This document shows, in pieces, positions 6,200 through 13,214 of a stretch of 15,738 bases of DNA. The stretch spans positions 1 to 15,738 of the forward strand of contig CALVWH010000132.1 in the NCBI GenBank assembly GCA_944364705.1, written 5' to 3'. How positions within the stretch are numbered: the first letter of the stretch is position 1; each line of letters begins with the position of its first letter. The notes beneath the pieces were generated by a model, which ran no database searches, had not been told where the DNA came from, and worked only from the letters and a program-made list of their open reading frames with translations. Source of the DNA: an uncultured Bacilli bacterium (GTDB taxonomy: Bacteria; Bacillota_I; Bacilli_A; RF39; UBA660). The position numbers and the translations under genes are program-made.

Positions 6200-6658
6200 A
6201 TGAAAATAATCAATACCTTTTTAACAATAACCGCTCTCATTGTTGGAGTAACGATGGGTCTTTACTTACTCGGTGGTTATGAAAAGAAAAGCGATTTAAA
6301 ACTTGCGAGTCTCTTTAGCGAAGAGGTTTTGTTTTTTAAATATAAAACCTATGAAAATGAAGAAGCCATGAAACAAGACTTACAGTCCATGGAACGCTAT
6401 ATTTATATGGAAGAAGAAGGAAAACCAACCGTTTATCTAGCAATTACAGGAGAAAAAGAAAATAGTCAAAAAATCAAGGAATTTTTCGAAAAAAAAGGGT
6501 ATAGTATAAAGGAAGAAGAAATGACCATGGAACAAGAAGATTTTTTAAATATTTTAAAACAATACGATGCTGTTTTAAAAAACACGGATGATGAAGCAGT
6601 CATCGACGCAATTATTAAACAAGTCATTGAAAAATATCAGGAGGTTTATGAGCATTAA
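6200..6658 (+). CDS. Single-pass membrane protein, possibly SPOR-like/SpoIIB-like
   Basis: A 152-residue protein with one N-terminal membrane helix (about residues 5-25, IINTFLTITALIVGVTMGLY) and no signal-peptidase or lipobox site, so probably anchored with the acidic C-terminal part outside. After an acidic linker, residues 75-115 (VYLAITGEKENSQKIKEFF and GYSIKEEEMTM) suggest the strand-helix-strand pattern of SPOR peptidoglycan-binding domains. This is inference from pattern, not a recognised match. Its place directly before radC and mreCD is where Bacillus subtilis has spoIIB, also a single-pass protein with a SPOR domain, though twice as long. GGTGATGG supports the start. Its last 11 bases overlap radC, and its codons carry the radC ribosome-binding site. 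Confidence 0.75.
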   Translation: MKIINTFLTITALIVGVTMGLYLLGGYEKKSDLKLASLFSEEVLFFKYKTYENEEAMKQDLQSMERYIYMEEEGKPTVYLAITGEKENSQKIKEFFEKKGYSIKEEEMTMEQEDFLNILKQYDAVLKNTDDEAVIDAIIKQVIEKYQEVYEH

Positions 6659-7331
6659 AATAAAAGAAATTCCAGAAAGTGAACGTCCCATTGAACGGAT
6701 GCTTACGTTAGGAAAAGAACAATTAAGTAATGAAGAATTGCTAGCCATTTTATTAAAAACTGGAACGAAAGAATATTCATCGAAAGATCTTGCGATTTTA
6801 CTTTTAAAAGAAGTAGGATCTTTATCCCAATTAAAAACATTAACGTTTCATAACTTACGAAAAATAAAAGGAATTGGAAATGTAAAAGCAGCAACCATTT
6901 TAGCACTCATAGAGTTAGCAAAACGAATGAACTCTGATTTTATAACATTACAAAACCAAAAATTAAATAGTACACAAATCGTTTTCCTTTATTATCAAAA
7001 AAAATTTGAAGGAATCAAACAAGAACAATTTTATGCGGTATATTTAGATAATCAAAAAACCGTAATCTGTGAAAAATTACTATTTCAAGGAACCTTAAAC
7101 TATAGCTTAGTTCATCCAAGAGAAATTTTTAAAGAAGCGGTTTTGGTTTCTGCTTCCGCTATTTTATGCATTCACAATCATCCTTCTGGAAATTGTAGTC
7201 CAAGTAAGGAAGACATCAAATTAACCGAAAAACTAAGAGCAATCGGAGAACTTATGGGAATTCCTATTTTAGATCATTTAATTATTGGAATCGATCAGTA
7301 TTATAGTTTTTTTGAAGCAAAAGCATGGTAA
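6648..7331 (+). CDS. radC: RadC family JAB/MPN-domain protein
   Basis: 227 residues, the normal length for RadC. KIKEIPESERPIERML at the N-terminus is the family opening. A helix-hairpin-helix lies at 70-92 (LRKIKGIGNVKAATILALIE). The JAMM metal site is HNHPSG (His176, His178) followed by SPSKED (Asp189), preceded by the conserved VHPREIFKEA. The role is unsettled: the old DNA-repair assignment has been questioned, and the fold is that of metalloproteases or deubiquitinases. The start at 6648 rather than an in-frame ATG at 6588 is chosen because AGGAGG (6639-6644) lies just before it, and because the family begins there. It overlaps the upstream gene by 11 bases, suggesting coupled translation. 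In Bacillus subtilis radC lies next to mreBCD; here mreC follows directly. Confidence 0.95.
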   Translation: MSIKIKEIPESERPIERMLTLGKEQLSNEELLAILLKTGTKEYSSKDLAILLLKEVGSLSQLKTLTFHNLRKIKGIGNVKAATILALIELAKRMNSDFITLQNQKLNSTQIVFLYYQKKFEGIKQEQFYAVYLDNQKTVICEKLLFQGTLNYSLVHPREIFKEAVLVSASAILCIHNHPSGNCSPSKEDIKLTEKLRAIGELMGIPILDHLIIGIDQYYSFFEAKAW

Positions 7332-7348
7332 AAAAAATAAAATTATAT

Positions 7349-7354
7349 TATAAT
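7349..7354 (+). promoter_or_regulatory. -10 box upstream of mreC
   Basis: TATAAT 18 bases before the mreC ATG. The -35 candidate at 17-bp spacing, TGGTAA (7326-7331), is poor and overlaps the radC stop codon. There is no TGn extension. It may boost mreCD while read-through from radC continues, as no terminator lies between. The ribosome-binding site AGGTGA is at 7362-7367. Confidence 0.5.
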
Positions 7355-7371
7355 AGATCGTAGGTGATTTT

Positions 7372-8214
7372 ATGTATCGGAAACGAAAAAAACCAAATTT
7401 TGTCCTTTTGGGAATTCTTACCTTTCTTCTTTTTTTTATCGTAGTTTCTCTTAACATGTATCCAAAGTTAAAAGAAACAAACGTTACTGGCTTTTTAAAA
7501 GACATAGAAGTGAAAATTGTCAGTGTTGTTACGAAACCAGTAAAATATAAAAAAAATCAAATAAAAAATAGTAAAGATGAAAAACAATTAGAAAAAGAAT
7601 ATGAAACCTTAAAAAAAGAAAAAGAAGAAATTGATCAAAAAAATGCCCAAATCGCATCTCTACAAAAAGAAGTAGAAACCATGAAAAAACAACTAGGACT
7701 CGATACAATTTTAGGAGAAAAATGGAAAATTCATGCTACGGTAATTAATCGAACCACCGATGAATGGAATCAAAAATTAACCATTGATAAAGGAAAAAAA
7801 GATGGAATTATCGATGGTATGGCGGTTATTGATCATAATGGACTGATCGGAATTACTATGCAAACTTCTAATCATGCAAGTTCGGTAGAATTACTTACCA
7901 GTGAAAATTTTACAAAAATTTCTGTTCGTATTAAAGTAGGGGAGCAATATATTTATGGACTTTTAACTGGATACCGAAATGGTATGTTTGTAATCGAAGG
8001 AATTTCTGAAAACCTTTCGATTCCAGAGGGTTCTGTTGTAACAACCACTGGAATGGGAAAAACGTTCCCAGCCGGACTTTATATTGGAAAAGTAAAAAAA
8101 GTAACCACCGATAATTTTGATTTAGCAAAAATTGTAGAAGTAACTCCAGCCACAGATTTTCAAGATTTATCTTATGTAACGGTGGTAAAGAGAGATGAGT
8201 CTTATGATTCTTAG
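7372..8214 (+). CDS. mreC: Rod shape-determining protein MreC
   Basis: Membrane-anchored scaffold of the elongasome, linking cytoskeletal MreB, MreD, RodA and penicillin-binding proteins during lateral wall synthesis. 280 residues: a short basic cytoplasmic tail, one membrane helix (about 10-29), a charged coiled coil (about 66-110) and a beta-rich extracellular domain (about 115-275). Family hallmarks are LTIDKGKKDGIIDGMAV (136-152), HNGLIG (155-160) and VVTTTGMGKTFPAGLYIGKV (222-241). AGGTGA precedes the ATG. The last 20 bases overlap mreD. No mreB lies before it, unlike the usual mreBCD order. Confidence 0.95.
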   Translation: MYRKRKKPNFVLLGILTFLLFFIVVSLNMYPKLKETNVTGFLKDIEVKIVSVVTKPVKYKKNQIKNSKDEKQLEKEYETLKKEKEEIDQKNAQIASLQKEVETMKKQLGLDTILGEKWKIHATVINRTTDEWNQKLTIDKGKKDGIIDGMAVIDHNGLIGITMQTSNHASSVELLTSENFTKISVRIKVGEQYIYGLLTGYRNGMFVIEGISENLSIPEGSVVTTTGMGKTFPAGLYIGKVKKVTTDNFDLAKIVEVTPATDFQDLSYVTVVKRDESYDS

Positions 8215-8683
8215 TATTTTAATTTTCTCTCTTTTCTTCCAAAGCCTTTGTTCTAATTTTATTGCTTTGGATACTTCCTTATGGAATCCACTTTGTTATC
8301 TTTCTGCTCTTATTTTGATTTATCCTTTTTTTAAAGATCAAAACAAATATTATTTTACTTGTATTCTTTATGGAATTGTATGTGATGTTCTTTTCTCAGA
8401 ATATTTTTTCCAAAATGCATTTCTCTTTTTAATTTTAGGATATATCGTTACTTTTTTTTACCATAATTTAGCATGGAATGCGATTGTTTTACAGATTTTA
8501 CAACTTCTTTTATTAATCGTTTATCGTCTTTTTGATTATGGTTTTTTAATCCTATTTTCCGAAGCAACGTTTCAATTCGCAACGTTTGGAAAAATGATTC
8601 TTTCTTCCATTTTATTCAATGCGATCTATTTAGCTCTCTTATTTTTTCTTTTCCGAAAAAAATACAAACAAAAAATAGAGTAA
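8195..8683 (+). CDS. mreD: Rod shape-determining protein MreD
   Basis: Polytopic membrane partner of MreC, 162 residues with about five hydrophobic segments and a basic C-terminal tail (FRKKYKQKIE). The most recognisable part is YGIVCDVLFSEYFFQNAFLF (59-78), matching the Gly-x-x-x-Asp pattern in the middle of MreD proteins; otherwise the family is poorly conserved. The start at 8195 has GGTGG nine bases upstream inside mreC; an in-frame ATG at 8204 is the alternative. It overlaps mreC by 20 bases, so translation is probably coupled. A terminator overlaps its stop codon, and no minCD genes follow as they do in Bacillus subtilis. Confidence 0.88.
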   Translation: MSLMILSILIFSLFFQSLCSNFIALDTSLWNPLCYLSALILIYPFFKDQNKYYFTCILYGIVCDVLFSEYFFQNAFLFLILGYIVTFFYHNLAWNAIVLQILQLLLLIVYRLFDYGFLILFSEATFQFATFGKMILSSILFNAIYLALLFFLFRKKYKQKIE

Positions 8684-8696
8684 AATCTATTTTTTT
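8670..8696 (+). terminator. Intrinsic terminator after mreD, stop codon in the loop
   Basis: A-run plus TAGA (8670-8679) pairs with TCTA plus T-run (8686-8695). The loop GTAAAA contains the mreD stop TAA (8681-8683). The 5' arm encodes the C-terminal KIE. Confidence 0.83.
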
Positions 8697-8698
8697 AA

Positions 8699-8727
8699 TT
8701 TTCAAAAAATTGAAACTATGATAAAAT
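8699..8727 (+). promoter_or_regulatory. Promoter of nusB-xseA-xseB
   Basis: TTTTCA (8699-8704), 17 bp, then TAAAAT (8722-8727) preceded by TATGA, an extended -10. The ribosome-binding site GGTGG follows and the ATG is at 8743, giving a very short leader. It begins three bases after the mreD terminator T-run. Confidence 0.65.
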
Positions 8728-8742
8728 AAAAGTGGTGGTTTT

Positions 8743-9162
8743 ATGAAACAAAAAAATCGAAGTGAACTTCGTGAGGCAATTATGGTTATTTTATATCAAA
8801 AAAATGTATACGATAAAAACAAAATTCCTTACGACTTAGAAGAAATCAAAAAAAATGTCGTTCCAATTGAAAATGAATTCGTAAACGATTTTGTCTATGG
8901 AGTTATTACCTATCAAAAAGAATTAGATACCGTTGCGAACCAGTATTTAAAAGATTGGACGATTGAACGATTAGGAAATACCGATCGTGCCATTTTACAA
9001 ATGGGAATTTATGAACTTTTATATATGGATACACCATCCATTGTTGCGATTAACGAAGCCATTGAATTATCAAAAAAATACAGTGATGATGACGTAAGAA
9101 AAATGATTAATGGGGTACTCGATCACGTATATCATGAAAGGAAATTACATGAATCAGAGTAA
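8743..9162 (+). CDS. nusB: Transcription antitermination factor NusB
   Basis: 139-residue all-helical RNA-binding protein that, with S10 (NusE), binds boxA in rRNA leaders and supports antitermination of rRNA operons. Family features are SELREAIMVILYQ near the N-terminus and the C-terminal block LKDWTIERLGNTDRAILQMG, followed by IYELLYMDTPSIVAINEAIE and FxNGVLD-like MINGVLDHV. GGTGG supports the start. It leads a compact unit: its last 14 bases overlap xseA and carry the xseA ribosome-binding site. The nusB-xseA-xseB neighbourhood is common in Bacillota. Confidence 0.95.
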   Translation: MKQKNRSELREAIMVILYQKNVYDKNKIPYDLEEIKKNVVPIENEFVNDFVYGVITYQKELDTVANQYLKDWTIERLGNTDRAILQMGIYELLYMDTPSIVAINEAIELSKKYSDDDVRKMINGVLDHVYHERKLHESE

Positions 9163-10447
9163 ATATTTAACCATTGGTGCCCTTACAAAATATTTAAAAT
9201 ATAAATTTGATCATGATGAACATTTACAAAAAGTTTATTTAAAAGGAGAAATTTCAAACTTTAAAGAGCACCAAACAGGTCATATGTATTTTTCCTTAAA
9301 AGATGAACAAAGCAAAATCAATGCGATTATGTTTGCCAGCAGTGCCAAAAAATTAAACTTCCATCCAAAAAATGGAGATAAAGTTTTGGTAACGGGACGA
9401 GTTACCGTTTATGAAATAACCGGAAGTTATCAAATTTATGTTGAAGATATGGAAGAAGATGGAATCGGAAATTTATATATTGCTTTTGAAAAACTAAAAA
9501 AAGAACTTGCCAAAGAAGGATTGTTCGACCAAAAATATAAAAAACCAATTCCTAAAATCCCAACCAAAATTGGAATCATTACCGCACCCGTTGGAGCCGC
9601 AATCAAAGACATTTTATCAACCATTCATCGGAGATTTCCTCTTTGTGAAACCTACTTGTTTCCTTGCTTAGTCCAAGGAGAATTTGCCAAAGAGGATATT
9701 GCGAAAAAAATAAAACAAGCCGATCAATTTCATTTAGACTGTTTAATTGTTGGGCGTGGAGGAGGATCCATTGAAGACCTTTGGCCCTTTAACGAAGAAA
9801 TTGTGGCACGAGCAATCTTCGCTTGTCAAACACCGATTGTAAGTGCGGTTGGACACGAAATTGATTTTACGATTGCTGATTTTGTTGCTGATTTAAGAGC
9901 ACCGACACCAACCGGAGCTGCCGAAATGGTTGTACCAAATCGTTTAGATTTACAAAAAATGCTTTATCAATATCAAATTCGTCTGCAAGAAAGCATTTTA
10001 AAAAAAATACACATTCAAAAAATAAAATTAGATACTTTAGCCAATTCTTTCGTTTTGAAAAATCCTTCCTTTCAATATGAAACAAAAAAACAATACATTG
10101 ATACCCTTATGGAAACGTTACGAAAAGATATTTCTTACCGGTTAGACATGACAAAAAATAAATGGGATCATATAAAAGAAAGCGTTATTTTCAAAACCCC
10201 AGAAGTATTGTATCAAAAATCACAAGAACAATTAAAAACAGCCCTTGTGAAGTTGCACCTTTTAAATCCTTTAAACGTCTTAGAAAGAGGATATGCCATT
10301 CCATACATGGAAAATAAAATTATAACCAACCTTCAAGAAGTAAAAAAAGGAGATCTTGTATCCTTCCAAATGCAAGAAGGAAAAATTTTATCAAAAGTAG
10401 TTGAAGTAAAGGAGGAAACCTATGACGAAACAAGAACCAACCTTTGA
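9149..10447 (+). CDS. xseA: Exodeoxyribonuclease VII large subunit
   Basis: Catalytic subunit of exonuclease VII, which degrades single-stranded DNA from both ends to oligonucleotides. 432 residues. The N-terminal OB fold covers about 1-105 (LKGEISNFKEHQTGHMYFSL at 31-50, GDKVLVTGRV at 77-86). The catalytic region has KIGIITAPVGAAIKDIL (140-156), GRGGGSIEDLWPFN (202-215) and GHEIDFTIADFVADLRAPTP (235-254). A long coiled coil follows to the C-terminus, ending in GYAIPYM and a small beta region that binds XseB. The start at 9149 is preferred to ATG 9110 because AAAGGAA lies just before it and the family starts near here. It overlaps nusB by 14 bases and xseB by 26. Confidence 0.96.
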   Translation: MNQSKYLTIGALTKYLKYKFDHDEHLQKVYLKGEISNFKEHQTGHMYFSLKDEQSKINAIMFASSAKKLNFHPKNGDKVLVTGRVTVYEITGSYQIYVEDMEEDGIGNLYIAFEKLKKELAKEGLFDQKYKKPIPKIPTKIGIITAPVGAAIKDILSTIHRRFPLCETYLFPCLVQGEFAKEDIAKKIKQADQFHLDCLIVGRGGGSIEDLWPFNEEIVARAIFACQTPIVSAVGHEIDFTIADFVADLRAPTPTGAAEMVVPNRLDLQKMLYQYQIRLQESILKKIHIQKIKLDTLANSFVLKNPSFQYETKKQYIDTLMETLRKDISYRLDMTKNKWDHIKESVIFKTPEVLYQKSQEQLKTALVKLHLLNPLNVLERGYAIPYMENKIITNLQEVKKGDLVSFQMQEGKILSKVVEVKEETYDETRTNL

Positions 10448-10658
10448 AGAAAAAGTAACTTCATTAGAAAAAATTATTAGCGAACTAGAAAATGGTTCCA
10501 TTGGATTAGAAGAATCCATTGAAAAATATGCAGAAGCAGTCAAACTTGCTAAAGAATGTGATGAAAAACTAAAAAAAATTGAAGAAAAAGTAAATAAAAT
10601 TGTCAGCGAAAATGGACAAGTAGAAGATTTTGAATTAAAAGAAGAAAGTGAAAAATAA
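10422..10658 (+). CDS. xseB: Exodeoxyribonuclease VII small subunit
   Basis: 78-residue helical-hairpin subunit that wraps the XseA coiled coil and regulates exonuclease VII. TFEEKVTSLEKIISELENGS (7-26), then LEESIEKYAEAVKLAKECDE (29-48) and LKKIEEKVNKI are the family pattern, followed by an acidic tail. AAAGGAGG lies eight bases before the ATG, the best ribosome-binding site of the unit, fitting the several-fold excess of small over large subunit known for the enzyme. It overlaps xseA by 26 bases. A terminator begins at its stop codon. Confidence 0.95.
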   Translation: MTKQEPTFEEKVTSLEKIISELENGSIGLEESIEKYAEAVKLAKECDEKLKKIEEKVNKIVSENGQVEDFELKEESEK

Positions 10659-10678
10659 AGAAATTTTCTTCTTTTTTT
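10657..10678 (+). terminator. Intrinsic terminator after xseB
   Basis: AAAGAA (10657-10662) pairs with TTCTTT (10669-10674) around ATTTTC, and T residues continue to 10678. The stem starts within the xseB stop codon (10656-10658). It is short and all but one pair per arm is A:T, so efficiency is uncertain. Confidence 0.65.
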
Positions 10679-10701
10679 CATCCGGATTAATAAACTATAG
10701 A
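10675..10701 (+). promoter_or_regulatory. Weak candidate promoter of the serine hydrolase gene
   Basis: TTTTCA (10675-10680) and TATAGA (10696-10701) are only 15 bp apart and there is no TGn extension. The ribosome-binding site GAGGTGAG follows and the ATG is at 10713. It is offered because the xseB terminator implies a new start here. Confidence 0.3.
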
Positions 10702-10712
10702 GAGGTGAGCCT

Positions 10713-11879
10713 ATGAAAATAGATCAATATGTAGAAATGGTATGGAAAATTTTAGAAAATCAAGGATCCATTTTTTCAAGCAAAGACAAAGAAAAAATGC
10801 TACAACATATTCTATATTATTATCCCGCCAATTATACAAACATTATAGGAGATTACTTTTTAAACATGCAAAAAAATGCCTGTTTAGAAAATAAAATCAT
10901 TTCTGGATTTCAAGGATATATAGCTATCGGAAAAGATCAAATGTCATGGTCTAGTGGAGAAAACCGGAAAGGACAAAAAATTAAAGAAACCACAATGTTT
11001 GACGTATCCTCCATTACAAAATTTTATACGTTTTTATTAACTTGCCAGCTAGAAAAACAACACCTTTTATCCTTTGATGACCTTCTAGAACTTTCCGAAG
11101 GGAGTAAAGTATCGATCAACGATCTTTTCGCCATGCAAGGAGAATACCGTACCCCAAAACGAATCGATGAAGTTTCGATAGACGAAGCAAAATGGCAACT
11201 AAAAAACGTTTATCCATATCAAAAAGAAGGGTATAAATATAGCGACATTCCTTTGATATTAATCAGTGAACTTATAAAACAAAAATGTCATGCAAAAAGT
11301 TATGAACAAGTGTTACAAACCTATCTTCTTCATCCAGAAGATATCATCGCAACCTATCATCCCAAAGGAAGAGTTGCTGGAAATGGAAGAAAAGATAAAC
11401 TATGCTATGATCCAAAAGCCCAAAAATTACAAGAAATTGGTTCCGCAGGTCTTTTTATATCCGCAAAAGAAGCCATAAAAACCTTAACCCAAATAAAACA
11501 TATTCTAACCAAAAAACAATTTTTAATGCTTTTTGAAGCCAAAGATGAAAAGCAATCCCGAGGATACGCTGGATTATATCAAAAATGCTCCAAGAAAGAG
11601 TATACCTATGTTCCATTTTCTTTCACCAAAAATGCGTTTGCTTCCGAAGGAAGTACTGGATGCGTTCTTCTTGCCGATTATTTTACCAACATTTTTCTTG
11701 CTGCTTTTCCCGATGCCATTGATGAAAAAACACACAAAAAAGCAGAAACTTTCCATTCGTCCTTTGAGCAATATCAAGAATATTTAAGCCAAAGTGCGAT
11801 CGAACTTTTTCTTTTACAATCCTATTATGAAAACTTTAAAAGTAAAGATGACGTAAAAATTTTAAAAAACAACTTGTAA
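10713..11879 (+). CDS. Serine hydrolase of the beta-lactamase/class C fold, cytoplasmic
   Basis: 388 residues, related to beta-lactamase-like esterases and low-molecular-weight penicillin-binding proteins. The nucleophile motif SxxK is in MFDVSSITKFYT (Ser100, Lys103). The second motif is YKYSDIPLILISELI, Tyr-Ser-Asp at 176-178 in the place of YxN. YDPKAQKLQEIGSAGLFISA (232-251) matches the family block usually written HDxxAxxLGGxAGHAGLFS. SEGSTGCVLLAD (311-322) is the likely KTG-box equivalent. There is no signal peptide or membrane helix, so it should act inside the cell, unlike most peptidoglycan-directed relatives. GAGGTGAG supports the start. Beta-lactam resistance should not be assumed. 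It lies between xseB and recX with no obvious functional link. Substrate unknown. Confidence 0.85.
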   Translation: MKIDQYVEMVWKILENQGSIFSSKDKEKMLQHILYYYPANYTNIIGDYFLNMQKNACLENKIISGFQGYIAIGKDQMSWSSGENRKGQKIKETTMFDVSSITKFYTFLLTCQLEKQHLLSFDDLLELSEGSKVSINDLFAMQGEYRTPKRIDEVSIDEAKWQLKNVYPYQKEGYKYSDIPLILISELIKQKCHAKSYEQVLQTYLLHPEDIIATYHPKGRVAGNGRKDKLCYDPKAQKLQEIGSAGLFISAKEAIKTLTQIKHILTKKQFLMLFEAKDEKQSRGYAGLYQKCSKKEYTYVPFSFTKNAFASEGSTGCVLLADYFTNIFLAAFPDAIDEKTHKKAETFHSSFEQYQEYLSQSAIELFLLQSYYENFKSKDDVKILKNNL

Positions 11880-11903
11880 AAACAAACAAAAGTTTGCTAA
11901 AAT
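11874..11903 (+). promoter_or_regulatory. Promoter of recX
   Basis: TTGTAA (11874-11879), 18 bp, then TAAAAT (11898-11903) preceded by TGC, an extended -10. The -35 box overlaps the stop codon of the preceding hydrolase. The spacer contains a small inverted repeat, CAAAC-AAAA-GTTTG, without a T-run. Confidence 0.6.
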
Positions 11904-11918
11904 GATATTGGTGATCAC

Positions 11919-12668
11919 ATGAAAATAGAAAAATTAAAAAAAATATCTACCGATCGATATGAAATTGTTTTTGAAAATGGCGAAAAAGTCAAATTCTATT
12001 CGGATCTTATTTTAAAATCCTCTTTCCTGTATCAAAAAGAAATTTCCGATAAAACCCTAGAATTTTTAAAACAAGAAAATCAAAAACTAGAAATTTACCA
12101 TCAATTGGTAAAATTTTTATCAAAAACAGAAAAAAGTGAACAAGAAGCAAGAGAATATCTAGAAAAAAAACAATGTTCCAACATTGACGAAATCATAGAA
12201 AAAGTAAAAAAACAAAAACTTTTAGATAACGATCGATTTTTAAAAGCATACTGTCATGACCATATGTACCTTAGTAGCGATGGACCAGAAAAAATTATAA
12301 AAGACGTCGTAAAAAAAGGAATCGAAGAATCCATCGTTCGCCAGTACTTGTCCACGTATGCTTCCTTTTTCAAAGAAAAACAAAACCGATTACTCGAAAA
12401 AAAAATAAAAGGAAATCATAAAGATACGGTATCCATGATGAAACAAAAACTTCTTTATGAATTTATCAACAAAGGATATTTAAAAGAAGACATTATCGAA
12501 TATTTAGATACCATTTCCATGACCAATCAACATATCGAAGAAGATTATGAAAAAATAAAACAAAAGTGGCAAAAAAAATATCAAGGAAAACAATTAGAAC
12601 AAAAAATAAAAGAAAAACTCTATCAAAAAGGGTATTCCTATGAAGAAATCCTTTCCTTGTTTTCCTAA
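11919..12668 (+). CDS. recX: Regulatory protein RecX
   Basis: 249-residue, highly charged, all-helical protein that binds the RecA filament and modulates recombination and the SOS response. The fold is tandem three-helix repeats. The clearest is REYLEKKQCSNIDEIIEKVK followed by LLDNDRFLKAYCHDH (about 74-110), matching the family pattern RxxLxxKG...IxxxIxxLxxxGLLDDxxFA. Two related repeats follow (LLYEFINKGYLKEDIIEYL and LYQKGYSYEEILSLF at the C-terminus). GGTGAT lies before the ATG. No terminator follows; the next promoter overlaps the recX end. Length agrees with Bacillus-type RecX (about 260). Confidence 0.88.
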   Translation: MKIEKLKKISTDRYEIVFENGEKVKFYSDLILKSSFLYQKEISDKTLEFLKQENQKLEIYHQLVKFLSKTEKSEQEAREYLEKKQCSNIDEIIEKVKKQKLLDNDRFLKAYCHDHMYLSSDGPEKIIKDVVKKGIEESIVRQYLSTYASFFKEKQNRLLEKKIKGNHKDTVSMMKQKLLYEFINKGYLKEDIIEYLDTISMTNQHIEEDYEKIKQKWQKKYQGKQLEQKIKEKLYQKGYSYEEILSLFS

Positions 12669-12685
12669 GAAAGATATGATAAAAT
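12657..12685 (+). promoter_or_regulatory. Promoter of yqeG-yqeH
   Basis: TTGTTT (12657-12662), 17 bp, then TAAAAT (12680-12685) preceded by TATGA, an extended -10. The -35 box lies in the last codons of recX and the spacer contains its stop codon. Confidence 0.65.
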
Positions 12686-12701
12686 AAAAAAGGTGAAGGC
12701 T

Positions 12702-13214
12702 ATGAAAAAATTTTTGCCACAGATTTATGTAAAGGACGTTTATCATATTCCTTACAAAAAATTAAAAGAAAACAAAATAACCCATCTCTTATTTGATTTA
12801 GATAACACCATTGTACCAATCCATGAAAAAGACCCTGGAGAAAAATTCAAAAAACTATTAACCGAATTAAAACAACTTGGATTTTCCGTTTTTGTTTTTT
12901 CCAATAATCCTTATAACCGAATTGAAACGTTTGGAAAAGAAAACGATCTATCCGTGATTACTTCCGCTAGAAAACCATGGAAAGGGAAATATAAAAAATT
13001 TTTAAAAGAACAAAACATTTCAGCAAATCAATGTGCGATGATCGGAGATCAATTGCTAACTGACATTTTTGGAGGAAACCGAATGGGAATGATGACAATT
13101 TTAGTGGATCCTTTAGCAGAAAAAGACCTATGGATTACAAAATGGAATCGGAAAATTGAAAAAAGAATCAAAAAGAAATATAAAAAATTAGTAGAAGGTG
13201 ATTATTTTGAATAA
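12702..13214 (+). CDS. yqeG: YqeG family HAD-IIIA phosphatase
   Basis: 170-residue cytoplasmic phosphatase of the haloacid dehalogenase superfamily, subfamily IIIA, with no cap domain. Motif I is FDLDNTIVP (Asp32 nucleophile, Asp34), motif II is FSNN (Ser67), the motif III lysine is in SARKPWKGK (Lys91 or Lys94), and motif IV is IGDQLLTDIFGGNR (Asp116, Asp121). KFLPQIYVKDVYHIPYKKLK at the N-terminus is typical of YqeG. The start at 12702 is chosen over an in-frame GTG at 12693 because that GTG is part of the ribosome-binding site AGGTGAAGG. yqeG directly before yqeH is a conserved pair in Bacillota. Its last eight bases overlap yqeH. Substrate not established. Confidence 0.93.
   Translation: MKKFLPQIYVKDVYHIPYKKLKENKITHLLFDLDNTIVPIHEKDPGEKFKKLLTELKQLGFSVFVFSNNPYNRIETFGKENDLSVITSARKPWKGKYKKFLKEQNISANQCAMIGDQLLTDIFGGNRMGMMTILVDPLAEKDLWITKWNRKIEKRIKKKYKKLVEGDYFE

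Noticed and set aside
10391..10681. Minus-strand Ser/Phe-rich frame of 96 codons opposite xseB
   Set aside because: It is the antisense image of Glu/Lys-rich xseB codons, a common artefact in AT-rich genes.
11290..11787. Two plus-strand frames inside the serine hydrolase gene (11290-11478, 11533-11787)
   Set aside because: They are out-of-frame shadows within an intact gene with catalytic motifs; no translation signals.
11884..11897. Inverted repeat CAAAC-AAAA-GTTTG as a terminator after the serine hydrolase
   Set aside because: Five base pairs, no T-run, and it lies in the spacer of the recX promoter.
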